This document shows positions 54,301 to 60,300 of a stretch of DNA of 64,000 nt, piece by piece. The position numbers and the translations under genes were made by a program. This DNA comes from Sthenelais limicola (taxonomy: Eukaryota > Annelida > Polychaeta > Phyllodocida > Sigalionidae): contig OW804096.1 of NCBI GenBank assembly GCA_942159475.1, positions 106,738,194 to 106,802,193 on the forward strand. Direction: 5' to 3'. The stretch's first letter is position 1; every line of letters begins with the position of its first letter. The notes under the pieces were generated by a model that ran no database searches, had not been told where the DNA came from, and worked only from the letters and a program-made list of their open reading frames with translations.

Positions 54301-57300
54301 CCTGTTTTAACAGATGGGAAAACAGGATAATTTATATGATGCGCATTTTTTTTTTTATTAAATGTGCGACCTAGTCTAACATAGTGTAAGCACCAACTAT
54401 TGTTATCCGATAGACTGTAGACACAAAGAGAGTGTTACCTGTTAAACGTTCGGTGATAGCAAAGATCTTATAGATCGGAGCTATAGGATCGTTGGTGATA
54501 GGTTTTATTGATCATCCCCGTCCTCTCTACATTTATCTTCACAGTTTGATTTAACATGCATACCTGCTGGTATGGATATACCTATCAGTCCTGAATGATT
54601 TTTGTATTCGTGTCAGTCTGGGATCGAATATAAATAGCTTAGTGGTATATCAAACTCATAATGAAAAGCATCTTGTCACCATCTATCAATGACGTTTTGG
54701 TTGACGAATTTCTGTGGGTGTAATTTGTAGTTGAACGGTAAACTCAACTGCTAAATATTTTTGACCACAAGTCAAAGTATTGCATTTTATTAGGCTATTC
54801 TATGTGTCCATGCAGTCGTTTTTTATTATCACCAAAGAAGATGATATGCATGTGAAAAGGTCACCACCAAGCTTAACCTATATTCGTACCCAATATTTCA
54901 TGGAGAAAATCGACGTAGAACATAATCAAATAACTTGATTTCACGCTGCATGTATATGTACATAAGAATTGTAGAGCTTGATGTGAATGCCTGTTGTGAC
55001 AGTCTATATATTGTGCCATTGTTGTGTTGCAGCGATAATATTAGTATGGTCTATTCCTCACCTTCTACTAAAATGGAACGGGAGACACAGAAGATGAGTG
55101 TCTACCTGCCCTCTGAGAATGGAGATGCGGCGTCAAACAGTACAACGCAAACTGAATTTGTCAGTTTGTAAGTTTATTAGATATCAGCCACATAGGCCTA
55201 TGTAACAATCGTATCATGGCAAATAAGTTCATTTTGGTGGCGGTTCGATTTATACATCGTATCAATAATATCATATTCTGTATTATTCCATCCATTCTTT
55301 TCTTAAAAACTAATATAACGTTTGATAAGTTATTGGGATTATGGATATTCGAGTAACTTAAGAGTCCCCCATTTCTATCTGAATACCAATTGTTCCAGTA
55401 GTAAAATACATACCCACGACTGGGATTATTTGAATCGACAGTTTAAAGTCAATGAAAGATTGTAATTCTTGAAATGGAGGCGCATTTGTCCAATATCAAT
55501 TCTCGTACGTCATTAGAAATCTGGCTGGATAGAATGAAATGGCGTCTCCGAAATATCAATACTAGTCCTTTATTTGCTTTTTATTCAACGTATATATATA
55601 TATATATATATATCGGTAGTCAAAGTCGTGCTGTAATTAATCGCTTTCGAATTGCTGTATTTTTGTTGTTGCTTGAACCCGTACATTTAAACGTATATAT
55701 GTATATGATTGTTGTCCAAATATATGCATGATGTCATTAATGATTGAAACAACCTCTATTAGAGTAGCAAACCTATATCAGTTAACTCTAATCAACTAAC
55801 AAAAGTAGTAATTCTAAAATACTTGAAATAATTTTATCAGAAGAGAAATAAACGTAATTTAAATAATTAGGATGATAACATTGAGATGAAATTTATATAG
55901 TCATTCGTGAATATAACTAGCATGTATTCCCTCAGTCGTGGACAACCACGAATTGGAAATCAGCAAATCCTATGACAAAGGGGATATTGCTGGAATGCTT
56001 TAAGTCGGATTTCATGGCCATGAGAATATCCGTTATATGAGTGATAGGTGCAGCACAATTCACTTGAGTAAAAACTGTCAAACACAACCCCAAAACGCCA
56101 TGGAATTGGAGTGACAGTAGGTCCTCGTAATAGTGTGACTGTCTTGGGTTTAGTTCAGATGGAAAACTCATTCCATTCCATTCCCTTTACCATAGCATTT
56201 GTGGCTATTTTGTTTAAATACTATGGACATACCCGGGTGTCTGCATTCTCCTGAAAATTGATGAATACTTCTCTATTCGATATAAGTGATGATGACGGGA
56301 AGGCGATCATAGTAGTTGACAATCTAACATCTGGGAAGACTAATCGCTCCGACGATGATCGCACAGAGGGAGACGGTGGAACAGGCTGGGTCTCACCTTA
56401 TGGTGGCGATACATACGCGTGAGTATATAAGTATTATATGGTTTAACACAATTTCGCTGGAAAGGTTACTTATCAGCCGTTTTAATAGACAAAAGCAAAA
56501 ATAAAAGAACACGGAGTCGTTTTAAAAGACGTCATGCAGAAGAGTAAACGAGATTTTGTTGTATTCTCTTTTACGGTTACTTATCCAGTAGGTAGGACAG
56601 TTGGATGTATCTTTCCATTTTACTCCCCAAGAACATTTTAAACAATATTTTGGAACTAATTTAGAAACCCCTTTGATTACAATGTGGCCACATTACATGT
56701 AGAGGAAGGAAAGTCATGCAGTTTCTAGGCGTGACACATGGAATGAACATTGTCTTCCATCACTTAACTCGATTAGTTACCCCGGCTATTTGTTTGTTCA
56801 TAATGCAATCATATAGGAGATCTCATAGGCCAGGGACCTCCACAGGTAAACCGCCCAAGCAAATCTCTTTTTTGTGTTCTCCATCCATCATTGATTTGCA
56901 TTTACTTGGTTATTGCATGGGTATCATCTGTAGGTCCACATTTTCCACTAGTGAAATTGGAATCCTTGCTTCTTTATTTTCCCTTTCCCCAAGAGGTTGT
57001 CAGAAATGCGGACAGACAACTAAGACCCTAGCTAGCATGGTCATAATGTTAAACTTGCGTATGATCCTCCACCCCTAGAATACCCAGATTATACATAGAG
57101 ACAGGCCACTGTTTCGAGCATGTCAATTTGATGATTGCTTTACCATGATATTTTGATATACTAGCACGGACATTATTTTTTATTTATGTTACGTGCAAAT
57201 TTTCAAATATTCTTTTTACAGAGTCACTAGATTAATGACACACCCAATGATCAAGCATTATTCAAACCCTTTGTGTTTTTGTTTTATTACAATACATAAT

Positions 57301-60300
57301 TATGTTTTGACTATTATTGATTTAATCTAACTGCATCGAAGGGACATCGACACTAATCTAATTACAATCTCCTTTTTTCAGTTCAGCATGTATCCACCAA
57401 TGACAGGCAGTAAAACATGAATGATTATACAATTTTTATTTCAGAATATTTTATCATCCCTAGTTTATATCTAGCTTTTCATTGTTAAAACTGATTGATC
57501 ACATCTTTAATCCCACTAGGCAGGATACCATCAGATGACACTATTTTTTTCTGTTCTTTGTTAGTTCTCATTTGAGAAAACTTGAGCGAGTGGTAGCTAA
57601 TGGATGTGTACATCGGACCATACGTTTTGCTGACGAAGTAACTAATGAACCACCGCGAATTCTCCTGTTCGAAGAAGACACAAATGAATATACAGAAGAA
57701 GAATACTTTGAAATTCAAAATCTTCCTTTTCTCAATGGCACACTGCCACACAATGGTTATAGTAAAAGCGAACATTCTATATGTAAGTGATCTTCCCTTT
57801 ATTTAACACTCTAGAACAGGGAGCAGTTGAAGCAGTGCACCAAGCTATAACATTCAATACCAATATGTGGTGTCTTGTTTGCTGTGATTTAACATTTTAT
57901 TTCAGTTTCTAACTAACACCAACGATAACACACTTATCAATGCAGATCACCGTAGGCCTGTGTCGTTGTATTAATTAACAACATGCTAATTAACTTGCCT
58001 CTGTTTGTCTTTCTTGTTTTTTAAAATCTACATGTATCGGTTTGCGGTTCAACTTTTTCTTTGGACTAACGTCTTGAAAGTTGTATTGTGATGTGGATAA
58101 CATTTCAAATCACGATCTCTATCTGCTTTGGTTTACAAATTGGGTTACAACTGACACCAGCTTCTATGCCTTTAGTTTATTTTGATTGCTTGTCTAGAGG
58201 AAAATTCACAGAAAGCTAATTTTGTATCATTCACTTTAAGAACTATTTTACATTAACTCATTAACTTCTCACTAACACCTAATTGTTTCAGTGGCAGAAG
58301 TTACGGAAATAACACATATTCCAGGGGACCTAAAGGTAACCCCTTTCATACTGAGTAAAAACCCCAATAATATTCCCATTTTCCCATTACACCCCTTTCC
58401 GAATGCAACAAACTTTGCCAACATCCAAATTTCTTGCTTCGATATTTTTGCTATATAGTACGTATTTTAAGGCCCGTTGCCAGGAGTAAGTTTCTGTTCT
58501 TAAAATTCACCATTAATTTAATTAAACGATCGCATTTTGAAGTTGACATAATAATTATTGCACAAAATAGGTTTCTTCCTTGTCAAAATATGTAAATAAG
58601 AAGGACAGGTGGTGGAGAAGTAAACAGATTTATATACAATGCTATTGTTTCGAATCAATTTTATGCACAGCTGGTTAAAAATACCACAAGAATTATATGA
58701 ATTAGTGACAACATTGATGCTATCAGCACTTAAACTTGTTGTATATTTATATGATAACCACAAAGTGTTATGTTCATAAACCAACCTGAATATTATGATG
58801 ATATGTTAGCACCCTAATATATAATAATAATGATATATCAATAAAATAAATAAATCAATGATCGGTAATATAAATTTTGCCTCGCGTATCGAGCATGAAA
58901 ACAAATCACAAATCCCTTAGCATGGGTTGACTAACATTAATAATATGTCATAATTATGTACAAATCGACGATACTGGGATACAGGTTAAAGGCATTCACT
59001 TTGATCAAATTGTCACTTTAGTAACAATCTTGAATTTCAGGTCTAAACGAGTATGAAATAGGAGAAACAGAGCTATGACATCTTCACAAGCTTTGAGGTA
59101 GAGCTATTGAAAACATATCACCATTGGTGCCAGGAGATTTAAGCGCTACTTTCCAGTCTGTAAACTGAATAATCCTTCCCTGTATATATTACATAACTAT
59201 TCGCATCTTTTTCTCTTTTACTCTCGTCCTAGGGATAAGGTGACATTCTGAAAGAGAAGTCTCAAACTCATGTTTTCTGCTATTTCTATCGGCTTTTGAT
59301 TAAGAATTCAGTTGAAGGATCTGATGACCAGAATCGTTTCAGAATGAAAAAGGACAGTCCATATTTTAGAAGGGTGTCAGCAATAATTAGTGTGACGAAG
59401 CGAAGCGTTACGTGTTATATTAACATCTAATTTAGTTTGGACACGTTCACATTGGGCCCAGATGGCCCTTCACCTTTTATTAACATTAGTTTTTACTTTT
59501 CCTAGAACTTTCCCAAAGCATTTCCCGATCTTCACCAGTAGACCCTTATACAGTATATGTCCAATCTGCCATTATAAGCCGAAGTTACTAGAAGTAGACG
59601 AGTGCATAATATAATGTATTGAATTTTAAGCACATATCAAGCAAATTATACAAATAATGGAGATGATTGATTTTCAACAATTTGACAACCATCTACGTTG
59701 TGAATAAATTCTTTTCAATATCTCTTTACAGAAATCATATAATGACCTTGGAGCCTTATCAATATGGGTCACAGTCAAGGGTGAAATTTGACTGGCCACC
59801 CAAATCTCGCTTTAGGAAGCACTTGGATTATTTCCAAGAAAAACTTAGGAAATGCAATTTCCTGAAGAGAAGGACACCCAAAGTCAACCATTGTGATCAT
59901 ATGAATGGCAAATCGTGTAGAAATAAAACTAATGGTGCTACCTCGGTTAATAATATGGAGAAAGGATCGATCAGCTTGGTGTCCGAGGATCTTAGAAGTA
60001 TAAGTGCATTGGAAGACTTTCTAATGGACCGCTACAAGTATGACAAAAACGCAGTGACTAAACTACCGGAATCAGCGTCTGTTTCTATAGTGAGATCAAA
60101 GGAAACCACCAAAGCGAACCCTTGCCATCAATACTCTCATGAAATCGATGTTGCTTATGCTGATACGAATGGTTTAAGTGGATCAAACCGAGGTACTCTA
60201 AGAACAAAGACTCCCTCTAAACCAGGAACATCAACTAGTGGTCAGGGTAAATCAGCATATTCTTGTCAAGCTCTGCAAGTTGAAAATAGCAGGCGCTGCC

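Larger units (their letters stand above)
52247..55032 (+). other. Intron 47
   Basis: 2.8 kb. Holds the copied exon-44 donor (52846-52947) and an inverted-repeat element (53058-53573). 53580-55030 is AT-rich with nothing recognised. Confidence 0.7.

Noticed and set aside
59667..59731. Last exon treated as an independent gene starting at ATG 59667
   Set aside because: A good acceptor at 59731 and exact phase agreement through the 7-nt microexon make it the cadherin tail; 59667-59731 is intron and pyrimidine tract.
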